The position numbers were made by a program, and so were the translations under genes. Of a stretch of DNA of 64,000 nucleotides, positions 39,107 to 50,973 are shown one piece after another; the first letter of the stretch is position 1; each line of letters opens with the position of its first letter. The stretch lies in the NCBI RefSeq assembly GCF_964204645.1, contig NC_134028.1:3818501-3882500 (forward strand). Direction: 5' to 3'. The notes under the pieces are model-generated. The model did not search any database, was not told the origin of the DNA, and saw only the letters and a list, made by a program, of their open reading frames with translations. The DNA comes from Tubulanus polymorphus. Its lineage: Eukaryota > Nemertea > Palaeonemertea > Tubulaniformes > Tubulanidae.

Positions 39107-42100
39107 GTTGATGGCTGTTCGTCAAATCTATTTAATCCTTTCGGTAAATTAACGGTTGAATGTCAGCACAATTTCAGCGGACAATATCCTCGGGCGATTT
39201 TGATAATAGTGCTCCCTATAAAGTCAGCGCGTACATCATCTGTAACAACACGTCGGCATGATTCATTCACTGCGCGCTCAAGCACTGTTCCTCCGAATTC
39301 TACCGTTTTGAAAGTACCTCCGAATTTAATCCAAATACATGCAGTTTGTTCGGAAAACAAAAAGTCAATTGTTTTTCTAGAGTTTCGTGTGTTTTTTTTA
39401 TTGTTTTATACGCACTTTTATAATCCACGTCTGTGTTCGGTTTTCGGTGACCTTGACCGGTAGACGATGGCGTCACAGGTTCGTTTCTTGTTTCTTGGTT
39501 GTTTCTTGTTCGGCTGCTCTTCCGTCTTGTGGTTCGACAGCTCACGTCCCTTTAAAGAGCAGAAGAAATAGGCGTCTATTACTCTTCAGTTGCAATCCCT
39601 ACAACGACAGAACAACACGACCCTTTTTGTGTTACGCCCCGCGACGCCCAATTTGCTCGGAAATTTTACCATCCAAGGTTTTAAATTACTGCTATGATTA
39701 TGCCAATGTCAAATAAACAGATGGTAGACTATCTAGTCATTATTAGTTTTTGATAACAGAAAAAAACGTCATGGCAAATTGCTCCACCAAATACACACTG
39801 GACCGCGGTTCAACATGAAATCATAAAAAACGTACAATAAACTAAACCGCTTATATGCAATTGATCTTAAGTTGAGATTTTCCTAGTAAAGAAACAGTGT
39901 TAACTTCGAATCATATTGCTTAACCGATGTATACAACGGACGTATTTCCATATACGAAAGACTATTGTTTACGAAATAAAGAGCATTCATTAATTATCGG
40001 TAAAATGATATTACTGATTGGAATATATAGTTCAGATCCTCCGCCCTTGTGCTATACATTGTTTCTTTTCTATCGCGGTCCATTCAGCTACTTAGATATA
40101 CTCGTAATATTCAAGTTTCATTTATCATTCACGAACAGTTTATTTCGATATCGCTATGACGTGAAACGGAAGCGCTCAGCTCAGTCGGCTGTTCAGTGTA
40201 GAAATAAAATTTTAATCACCACATTCTCGATGAGTCTCTCTCTGAACTGGCTGCGTGCACTCAAATCCCACCGGATGCGGAAGTGTGCAATTGTCAAGAT
40301 TAGCGGGATTACGAAAGTAATTTCAACAAAAGATTCGCGGCACTTTTTGACGGCAATTAATGTCACTATTTGCTTCAGTCATCGTCGATGTTGTTAGCCT
40401 TAATTATTACTACGTCTTCACATGAGAGATTCTTTGTTTGCGCAGTCATCAAGAGTAAAGATTCGCACCAATCTATGCGCTTCAGATTCCTCTCTCAAAA
40501 TTCCTTGCCACTTGTAATAAATAGTTCATGATTTTTTAAGACACGCTGTATTTGTTTCTGGCCAGCAGTGAATCGAAAAAGGTTCTATTTATGCCGGAGA
40601 TTCGACGCGTCCGGATTTTGAAGAGTATGCGAATGGATCGGTCGTGTACGGTTATTCAAGCCGCGGGCAAGATTTAGATTATCGATGAAGTCTAAATGTA
40701 GGACGATTCTCAGCACTAATATCGAAGAGTTAGAACGGAGAAAGTGTTGTGTAATACTATGAAACTAGTTTGAAACTAAGTTTTTCTTAAGATGCTGACC
40801 TCTTTATCTAACCGGAGCCGGTCCTACAGTTGGGACTGAGATTCGACCTGATTTTAACTCTAACATCCCTCACTTTATCGTGTCCAGCTTCAATAGTCAG
40901 CACTACGCAAAATCTCAAAGGTTTCTATGTTTATTAATTCTTAGTTCTACCTTCGGCAAATGCGAAAATCGGACGAAAAAAGTGAATTTCTTGATAGCAA
41001 TGTCAAAGGTATAAAGAATGATAATCATGGCGCGTTGTCGAACAGTTACATATCTATTCAGCAAATGAAATCCATTCGTTAAAAGACGAACTTAATTATA
41101 CGTATAACGGGAATGGACTGATTTGAACCTTCAACGTATCACTATTTCAACCGATTTGATCTAGGATTCGACCTTGATTAATCGGTTATTAACCGGTACT
41201 CGATCGGTTTTGATGAAGCCCTCGTACACGATTTCGGTTCGATGTTTACGGTAATAGGTGCGCGGTTGCGTTGGGCCGCAATCGAATTGTCGTCGAAGGA
41301 CGCTTATTATAATAACTACGTTGCCGTGTCATGGCTGAGGATGCCGCGTGTAAGTAAAATTTCCAGCATCGCGCGCGTCACTTCATCCGTCGTAAAACAT
41401 AATACGCATAAAGCGAGCCGTGAATTGCCGGTACCACATACCCATAATATGATATTCGTAGAAATTTGTCGTATTCTTCAGACGATCGATATGAAACTAG
41501 GGAGGACCGAGACGGTTCGCGTCATCGTCGATGGTAAATTTCATTAGGTGGCCCCAGATGCGAACGGCTAAATTGCATCAGCTCGTCAATGATGCGCTAC
41601 ATGGCAAATTTTTGCTGCCTTCACTGCGGGTAATGAATACGCTACTGCCGCCGCGTCGAGCAATTGATTGCCCGATATCTTAAACGGGCAAATAAATTGC
41701 AAAATCCTATCGCCGACGACGTCGATATACACGAGTCTCAACGCTCTCGTTATGAACCGTCGAAAAATCATGAAGCCGCGCGAATTGCTCGGCTAATTCC
41801 GCTAGTCGTATAAACGCCCGCGAGAAACTATAAACCGACATGCAATATTTGAAGTTTGTGGCCACTTGTCGTAATAAATTGCCGATAAAAATGCTCACGA
41901 CGGAGTTGCGAACAATCTCGCACTCAATTTGTATACTTCGAAAAGTTTGATCGGGTCAACGTGAAATACGTTGCATATGCATTGTAAAATCCCACTGAAA
42001 ATTGAATGACTAAAAAGTTTGTTTAGAAATATTTCGGGTGGTTCCTGGTTCCTACCACCTCTTTTCTGTCTAAAAGGTGGTCGGAGCCACCCGATATATT

Positions 42101-43600
42101 TCGAGTATTTTCTAACAAACATTCATGGTTTCATCACGAATATTGTGGATCTTACTGATTCACGGTCTGTATTAATTAACATAAAAGCGTGTGTCTTAGT
42201 TAAACGTAAGCCATTTGCGACATACGACCAAATGCCCGGAGCAATGAAACGTCATTTGTTCTTTTTTTTCATTCCATACCGAGTTTCGATGCGATTTCTT
42301 TACGTTTGAGAATTCGCATTCATTTCGATCGATTCCGCGTCGCCAAATTAGAAAATCAAATGAGAAACTGTTTGTTTGTTGTGTATAGCGTGAATCTACT
42401 GGGGGTAGAACGATAGGAAAACTAGGGAATGTTAATCCGATTTCAAGTTACAGCACTAAGCACCATCTATGCAAATAAACATTTGCTTGTTTCAATATTT
42501 GACTTGGTTATTGAGCGATCTCCTCCCGCGAACGGAATGTACACACACTTCCGCCATATCTGCTGAAGTGCGAACTTCAGCATCGGACGAATAAGTTGGA
42601 AAATAGAACCATCTTTTATTCATCTTTTCTGTTGAACGAAGTATATGAACGCTACCGGCCATCGAAATCATAACACGAAACAATAATCGGCAAAATTATT
42701 GAATCGAAAATATTTTCATCAAAAGAATTATTGATGCTGTTCGCACTTCTTTGAACGGCTGATTTTCGTAGGTTTTATCGGTCGGACTTGACGTAGGCGT
42801 GCAAATCATAAATGGCGCTTCGATTGAAGAGATCGAATTCATCTCTAATTCAAATCGTATCAATGTTCACTAGTTATTCAATTCCATCCGCAACGAAGCT
42901 TTTACGTATTATTCATGATCCGGCGGAATTCCTTTAGACAAATAAGGAAATAATTCATCACTGATATGTGAATGGTGTAGGAATATATAATTGTGTTCGC
43001 GCCGTCACCTCTTGAAATATAATAGATTTCATGATGCATCCGATAAAATTGGAAATATTGCTACCTAAACACGTATGTGTGTATGTATGTATGTATGCGA
43101 GGCGAATGTTGATGCTGCGGATAATGCCTTGCAGGTATATATATAGTTTCAATATACATCGACAAACTGCAAGTACAAAATGCAGATGCCAATTGCGTAG
43201 ACAAGACAGTAATACAAAGCTCAGGGAACGTGGGTAGAAATTGCTGCCAAATTTGAAGATGAAGCAATTAATTGATCGTAACATGTGATAATTTTTTTCA
43301 CGTATAGCATTTCATTCAAATCGTACCTGTTTGCCAAAAATAAATTCAGCGCTTTATTTACAAATCAATATTTGAAATATTTCGAGGAATGTTCTTTGTT
43401 TGAATCCGCCTTCGCAGTGTGAATTACAATATTTAAGCGTAGTCGTACGAGTCCTTGAAGTGTCAATTTTTAGTCTTCTCGTAGATTCTGATACACATTT
43501 TTACCACTCTGTTTTCGATTATTAATTCGCATTAGAAATACTTTCAGGAGATAAAAAATTGATCGATTTCACCCACATAGCAAATCGCGTTACACTTTTA

Positions 43601-43686
43601 CTCCACTTCTTGACTTCAAGTCATTGTTGTCAACTTCAAAAAATTATTTGAAGTTGACAACAATGACTTGAAGTCAAGAAGTGGAG
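43601..43686. repeat. perfect inverted repeat, 40-bp arms, 6-nt spacer
   Basis: Positions 43601-43640 (starting CTCCACTTCTTGACTTCAAG) are the exact reverse complement of 43647-43686, separated by AAATTA. The complementarity stops sharply on both sides. Perfect arms imply recent origin or ongoing gene conversion. No coding content. Confidence 0.95.
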
Positions 43687-46600
43687 CAGAAATCGAAGGT
43701 ATTGTAGTTTGTCAGCTCTGGCTTCGGTTATGCCCAATAAACCATTTGAATCTCAAAAATTTGTATGCTATTTGTACGCAAAAACGTATGTCTTTACGTG
43801 GTCCATGGAACGCCGTGAACGACCTGCTATCAGTAGAAAATATTTAAATGTCAGTGCCAAGAATTGTGGATAAGTTAAGGTTCTTTTCCGGGATATTCCT
43901 GGAAAATTTACCGATAACAACGCGATATAATTATTCACAAGCATACGGCGATATATTCGATAGAATTCATAATTTGAAGGTATCACTATTACACGTTTAA
44001 TAGAGACTCAACTTTCGAAGCTATTTTGGTGTCTTAATTGAAGGTTACCGATTTCCATCTATAGATAGCATCATTGGATATGAATAATATCGAACAAAAG
44101 GTGCCGACCAAGGACAGGACCAAACCGAAATTCACTCGGTGGAAATCTGTCTAGACGACGAGGTTAGATGCTAAGTCACGGTGGCCACGGCAAGTGAGGA
44201 TGGATTTTCTAGTCTGTTGTACCGTAGCGCGCAATCAATGAGTTAATTGGAAATTCTCGTTTGGCATGGTAAAACGATATTGCTTACAATTGAATTTTCT
44301 CTATCCGTGATATCGAATGGTGCACGCGCCAAGACGAATATGAAACGAAGTCGAGTCAAGTGAATAGATACAGAGTATTCACGTTCAAACAAAAAACCCG
44401 AACTCCAAGGGGCTCGATTCGTTAGAAATCATACCAACACTCGGCTCTTTCTAGTAGACTCAGATGAATAGTTACATCGTCCAATAAACCCTGATTTGGT
44501 CATTGTATAGAAAATGCAGGCAGAAAGAATACTATGAATTGTGCTATGAACCAGCATCGCTGATTGATTCGAACACGAGCCCAATTATACCTAAAAAAAA
44601 TTCATTCATCTTTATATTCGTTTTCTCGCTAGCGTCAGTCGTACGCGCGACCAGTTCTCTGATACTACGACAACGTGGACATTTTTTTTTACTTTACTCG
44701 AGGTAACAATATCGTCATCCAGCGACTTACGTCGAATGGTTCGCGAAAACGTCATGTCCCGGGGTTGATTAATCACCGAAAGAGAGGACAAAAGTGTCAG
44801 AATGCTGGCAAACTCACAGCGTGAGTATCTGTGAGTAACTAAACAGAGATGGATAAGCCGCCACTGCGTGTTTTATTTTGACCGACGGTATTCTTCCATT
44901 TTGTCTGATCCCAAGGAACTTAAGATATCTAGCACGAATTTGACTCAAATCTCGGTTGTTTTCGTAAAAGAAAAAAAATTGAAAGAGCGTAGTGAAAAAA
45001 CATCTGTAGCAGATGTGATCATACGTCAATCATACATCACATTCGTACATCGACAAATACATAGAGAATTGTAGATGTTCCTATGATCGCTTTAACATAT
45101 TTTTCATCCATACTTTTTATCAAGTGCAATTAATCACAAAGGGATCCATGAATGACCAAAAAGTACTAAAATCTAAGAAATATCCATCTTATATTAATGA
45201 ACATTTATATGAATCGATTATTCGATTCGACAAATATCGTTGTATAACTTCGTTTAGTTTGGGTAAATGGCGGCCATGCCGTGACATCTTACTGTGCAGC
45301 TCAGCAAATAGCTTTGTTTCTATAACAACTCGACTATTGATGCCTGGCAAAACTTGCATCACGTGAGCGAGTGCTTCATCTAGTTCTATTCGTTATTGTA
45401 ATGATTCTTTGTTTCGCGTCGGTTTCTCTTTTTTTGTACGTGGAGAGAAGTACGAAATTTAATGGACAAAATGAGCTCGAATGCCAGCGCCGGACTCGGG
45501 AACATTTCACTGCGTGTGATTTCTGTTTAGATCGGTTTTGATATTCTTCAGATTGTGGCCGCAAACGTATTCTCTAAGATAAAAGAGTTTATACGGAAAT
45601 GAAGCATGAGTAATAGGACACGACAGTGCGCCAAGTATCGCTAGATTGGTACCGATGAATCTGCCAGATTAAACGCTTCGTATCACAGTTAATTCGCTTA
45701 GCCTTAGCGCTCGGCTCGAATAGTCAATTCCTCTAGTAAATTTAACCCGGCAAATGTACGGCGGCTCATACGACAGAGCCAGTGGTACGTCTAATTCTGC
45801 CTTTAATGGTAGTTTACCCATGCGACAGCACGGTTAAGTCGGGAGTTAGCCAATTAGTGTCAACAGAAGCTTCGCTCAGTGGAAAATTGGCTCCGAGAAC
45901 AAATCCCTTAAAATCATTAGAGATGTTTAGCAAATGAACTAGTCATATGATATACTGGTTCTGTAAGGCGACGCTGTCAGGCTTCATTCATCGACTCAGA
46001 TGACAAATGGTAATAAAACATACAGCAATTTAGACGGCCATCGATCGAAAATCTTGCGAGCTTAATTGAAAACTTCGAAAAATAAATTCCACTGACAAGT
46101 TGTAAAACGCGCGCGCGTCAACATCGATTTATATGAGATATTCAAAACTTATATTACTCGAAATAAAAACAATTTGTCCGCAAATGAACATCGTATATTT
46201 TCAACGAAGACTCAAATGCGCGCGCCTCTCAAAACGATATTCAATTAAAGCGCCACCAAAATTCGAGAGACTGACTAAATTAATCAACGATTTGGGAAGG
46301 ATCTGCTCAGAGAAATGAACAGTGATTCGTGCTGTGTGTTATACGTAGTCGTGTGAGCAGATGTTCAGAATTCCACAAGAGACCGAATATCGTCGTCAAT
46401 ACCTTCCTTCATCGACGGTGTATCCAGTTAATGGGAAACCCTAGTTTCAGATGTAAGGCCTCGAAAGAACAAAAGCGAGTCAAACCCGTGCGATGTGTAT
46501 ACTGTTTCAATGTACCGGTTTTCGCCCAGGGTATAAATGCAGTACGCGCGATATTTTCACGAAAATGTTGAGCTCAAATTTTTCATTCAATTGCTGTTGG

Positions 46601-47019
46601 TTCAGTCAAGTTTCCAACGTCGAAAAGAATTCGTAAACCTTAACCGTTTTAAGCGTCAACATTTTCATGAAACTGGACCCTGAGCAACTTTCTATCTGCG
46701 GTTATTTTCGGTTATTTTCAGTTGTACCTTCGTCAGTTTTATTCACTGCAAACAATTCACAGACTCTTCAATGATGTAATGCAGAACCGATGTCGCCATT
46801 GAGTGCGTACAACTATCCGTAATACAGGACAACTTTATCAGTTTCCTATATGCGGCTGCTATATTTTAATTCTTCGTATATTGAACTACACTGTCCTATC
46901 TGACGGGTGATTCTGACATATCCAATTGACAGCCGTATTGTAGCTATACTAAACGAATGCTGCATTTTGACTTTTTTACTGGTGAATATTCGCTCTTCTA
47001 TAATTATATCTATACTTCA

Positions 47020-47125
47020 GGGGCCGGTTTTATACACTGGTACCAACCCGGGGCGTTAACTCAATCGAAACTGAATTGAGTCAACCTTCGAGTTAAAGTT
47101 AATAAAAGTTGATAAAACTGAGCCG
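47020..47125. mobile_element. palindromic MITE-like repeat (GGGGCCGGTTTTAT end)
   Basis: Left end GGGGCCGGTTTTATA and right end TAAAACTGAGCC form an imperfect inverted pair. Inside, AACTCAAT and AATTGAGT form a smaller palindrome. The internal TTAACTC/GAGTTAA motif is shared with 26717-26862, so they look like one family. Confidence 0.5.
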
Positions 47126-47859
47126 TCTTAATATGCTATCATAAACAAGCAATTTTGTAATATTCGAACCCACAGAAACACGATAGTTTTTTTTCGGAAA
47201 TTAGATACGTTTAAACGATGAGGTGATAAGTTGTAATTTAGTTATATTAATTCAACGATATTATACTGTATTGGAAATATAAACGCTTAAAGCTTTATGG
47301 AAGCTATTATCAATTTTACCCCAACGATAAACTACTCAACAACTTTATTGAATACCAGTATTAATGTTCCATAAGACAAGTACAGTAGTAATCGATTCAA
47401 TCTGAGAAAATACTTTCAAATATGATTTTTGAGAATTGCATAACAGATTCTAAAGATATTGAATCATCAATAGATGATGCATCGTAATCGGGATTTCTCA
47501 GAATCAGAAACTATGGTTTGCAATCAATTCTATTTTGAATCCCTAAGTTACATTAAGTTCTACAAAAGTTACGGTAACTTTTTTTTGTCACAAAAACCTC
47601 TGAAGAATGCGACTGCTTCGAAACCAATGACTTCTTACAGTTTTAAAAAACTTTTTTCTTTTCGATCTAACCATGGACTCTCGTGGTTTAATTAGAATTC
47701 AGAGATGATTTTGTTTCAAGCGCAAAACTGCGAAAAATTCGCGATGTTTAGATAAACACACACAAGATATATACGTATAAAGTATATAAAAAGTCAGTAA
47801 CCCTACCTTAAAAGTGAATTCCCAAAACAAAACAGTGTCCCGGCTTTGCAACAAGTTAC

Positions 47860-48147
47860 ACAGGGCTCGTGGCGGATGATTCTGCGCGCACGACAGGGGC
47901 AATTAGAAACCGAACTGATGAAGTGTCACGTGTATTGATCATCCGCGATGTCGCAGGCACGCCTTTATCGTATATCCGCTCCGATCACCCAATCAGCGCC
48001 GCGTTCAGGGTTGCCGCTTCTGCTGCAATTGATGCGGCGAAACGAAAAGGCCCCGACGACGACGACGACGTCGAGCACCCGGGTGAATCTATAATAAACA
48101 TGTCTGATGAAATGCCAATGTTTCTTTCGAATGCCGCCAAACATTGA
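47860..48147 (+). other. possible terminal coding exon of unknown gene
   Basis: After TTACACAG at 47852-47859 an open frame runs to a stop at 48145-48147. It ends with AASAAIDAAKRKGPDDDDD and NMSDEMPMFLSNAAKH. GC and codon use are richer than in the surroundings. A second frame at the start (SWRMILRARQGQLETELMKC) also looks protein-like, and the minus strand is partly open too, so the reading direction is uncertain. I recognise no family. Could be a last exon, or chance open frames helped by the (GAC)n run at 48056. Confidence 0.22.
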
Positions 48148-49312
48148 AATGAGCCAAATGAATTATCCCCTTCGGTTATTCTAAATATATACACACTCGG
48201 TGCCATTATCGGTAATGTTGTTTTCGCACTGAGCGCAACTAGACAACAAGGAATATACCCCTATATATGTATGTACGTAATATCGACGTTTCTGATGTAT
48301 AAAGGAGAGGAGATAGCTCTTGTATATATAACAAACCCCTCGATATTTCCATTTACGAGAGCATTACACGTAGAATAACGCGGAAAAATACGTATTTCTT
48401 CGGGATTTTTTTTTAGATATCTGCGATGATCTAATATTTAATTTTCAAAAGTATATTGAAATAATGAAATGTAAATGAATTAGTTAGTTTACGAGTTAAA
48501 AAATACTTGTTCGTCTAAAGTGCGCTCGAAGTACATACCGTATAGATTCACGTGCATTTCGTTTAAGGGAAAATGTCATATACGGATAGATTTTGACGGT
48601 TTCGAGTTTCTTGCAGCGAAAAATTTATCCTGCGGGTAAACATGATTCGTACATGTTTTGAACACACAGGGAAAAGGAGTGCTAACATCGACCATTCGCG
48701 GAGGCATCGCGAATATACGTAGGATTCACTTAATGAAGCTTCAAATCTGTCCGCATACGTTCATTTTTACAAATCGATGTAAACATACTGAACGTGAGAA
48801 GTATCTCCGACTGAAAATTATTGCTCCAGGTAATTTGAACTACATGTTCTCTGTTTTCGCTCTGGTCTCTGATTCCGGGGCACTGAACTCGTGGAATGAG
48901 TGTAAACGAGTCGATTTGTCTAGGGTGTGTCTGTTCGCATTGTACGACAAACGACGTAATTGAACATCGATTCAAACCCCGTCAAAACTGTAACAATAAG
49001 GTGGGTGAGTTATCCACTGCCACATTACGTTAATTAGAAAACGTCTGCTCTTTAGAATGAACGGAACGAAATCTCTAGAAAATCTATAGGCTCCATTTTG
49101 TCGTGTGTTGATGGATGTAAAATTGGATATTCAATGCTTTATCGGTTGCAAATATGACGAATTAACTTAAGGGTAAACAAAGTTGAAATATTTCTCGCTG
49201 ATATTCGGAAATTGGTTCCTGACTCGTGTTGTTTGAGGCGTATATTCTGAAAAGTAGTGAACACCTTTGTGAAGGTAGTCGAATGAAACACTCTAATCCG
49301 TGTAAACTGTAG

Positions 49313-49529
49313 AATTAAGAAGTCCCACAATAGAATTCGATATGATGAAATTCATTTAAACGAAACCACAACGTTTTGGCTGTTGACTTACAGATATTAT
49401 CAGGTGGAATGATTGTATGATGGTGGAATCTGTTCCATCTGATGATGCCTGTTAGTCAACAGCTGAAACGTTGTGGTTTCGTTTTAATAAATCTGATCAT
49501 ATAAATTTCTATTCTGGGACTTCTTAATT
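49313..49529. mobile_element. foldback element with about 80-bp inverted arms
   Basis: Left end AATTAAGAAGTCCCACAATAG pairs with the right end read in reverse (AATTAAGAAGTCCCAGAATAG). Complementarity continues, with mismatches, through CGAAACCACAACGTTT and CAGCTGTTGACT to near the centre. Total about 217 bases, no ORF. Each arm carries a CTGATRA ... GAAAC-like string around a short hairpin (right arm: CTGATGA 49439-49445, CTGTT/AACAG 49449-49462, GAAAC 49465-49469). Confidence 0.75.
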
Positions 49530-50834
49530 TATCTTTATATGAAGTTTCTACGCTTCCGACGTATTGTTCAGTTCTTGTTAATAAATGTACAATATCTGTA
49601 GCTATAAACCGTTAACCCATAGTTTCGATACATCAAAAATATTCGAGGAGATGCTATGAACAAAAGCACCGACGTTTTATGTCCTGCGAGGTGAATATAG
49701 CGAGTATGAAATTGCCGCCATCATTCGGCGACAAACAGCTAAATTATCTGCTATCAACAGTTTGATTGCGCCGTTCGCGAACACAAAGTTACCTCTAGAA
49801 CCGAAAATCCGACAAAATTGTGAACTCTGCTTTCGCACTTGAAATGACTCGGTACTGATTTGTGCGTAGTTATATAAATGATTTGAATATGCATTGAACT
49901 ATTTTTTTTCCAGAAATGAAAAATGATAACCGACCAAGAAACATTGTTAAAGAATGACATCTCTCAGCGCAAGGTTTGATAAATTATAAAGAATTTGATA
50001 TATCTAATCGTAGACTAATTATTCTATGAATATTTCAGTGGTATGCGACGCCTGATTCTTAACGCGATTGAACTTCAGCAGTCTCGTGTCTGCTACAGTG
50101 AGCCGCCAATTACGACACTGAAATCATCTCGTACTAGGAGACCAAATAATACGTCTTCAAAGCTAGTTAGCGAAAATTGAAGCTGATGTGTAACTAGGGA
50201 AATTCACGACGAAAACATGTGAACAAAGCCGTAACGAGACGTTAATTGGAACATACACCTAATCAGAGCTGTAATTAGCTTCACTTTGTCACTCTTTTTA
50301 CTGCCGGTAACAAACACTTTATATTAACTACACTATAAATATTTGATTAAAATCTCGGCGCTTTCCGCGCTTTCCGCGTCTGCCACAGCGCGTAGTGATT
50401 TATCGTGTGCGATGCGTCTCGATAATGCGTGCATGAGCGACTACGTAATAGGTCCCGAGAGTACGCTTCATTAAGTTCGCCGTACGAGTCAGGAATGTGC
50501 GCTGAGATCGAGATTTGAGATTTTTTCACACTATACCGCAATTCTTTTTCACCTATTCATTCATTGACTCTACGTAGATAACCGGAGCTTTCGGTAGTGC
50601 GCATGCGCGTTTATTTGCTCGATAGCAGAAAGGTTTGGCATGACAATTGAGATCGCTTGACTCCCCTCAATTTATGTGTGTCGTTTATTTCTTGAAAACA
50701 GAAAACCTGTGCTTTTGGAATCGTTCAGTTGTGGATGCATTGATGTTAGATGTTGGACACATTGTAAGTTTTGATCCACGACTGGGCCTAATCATTGGTG
50801 AAGTACTTTATATCCGTGTTGAGACGATTTAAAT

Positions 50835-50973
50835 AGAATCCTTCACTAAACGAAAGATGAACTCCGAAAAGTTTCCCCAAAGCTGATAACTAATCGAAAC
50901 GTCGAATCAATACATTATTAGCTTCAAGGAAACATTTCTGATTTCATCTTTCGTTATGTGAGTGTGGGATTCT
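50835..50973. mobile_element. imperfect foldback element with CGAAACGTC core
   Basis: Left AGAATCC...AACGAAAGATGAA and right TTCATCTTTCGTTA...GGGATTCT are inverted copies, and pairing continues imperfectly through GTTTCC/GGAAAC and AAGCTGATAA/TTATTAGCTT. The centre contains CTGATAA-CTAAT-CGAAAC-GTC (50883-50903). About 139 bases, no coding capacity. Confidence 0.65.

Larger units (their letters stand above)
39107..47859. other. upstream region of the cholinergic locus
   Basis: The shared promoter and 5' exon should lie somewhere in 39107-61799. I see no reliable TATA box or recognisable exon. A possible acceptor (TTGTTACAG on the minus strand, near 39239) precedes VAChT. The long ORF at 39927-40397 has no family features. 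Half of a repeat related to the 26717 family is near 40813-40860. The perfect hairpin at 43601-43686 and the element at 47020-47125 lie here. Confidence 0.5.

Noticed and set aside
39927-40397. 156-codon plus-strand ORF upstream of VAChT
   Set aside because: No domain, no codon bias, rich in residues typical of AT-rich noise, and no splice context.
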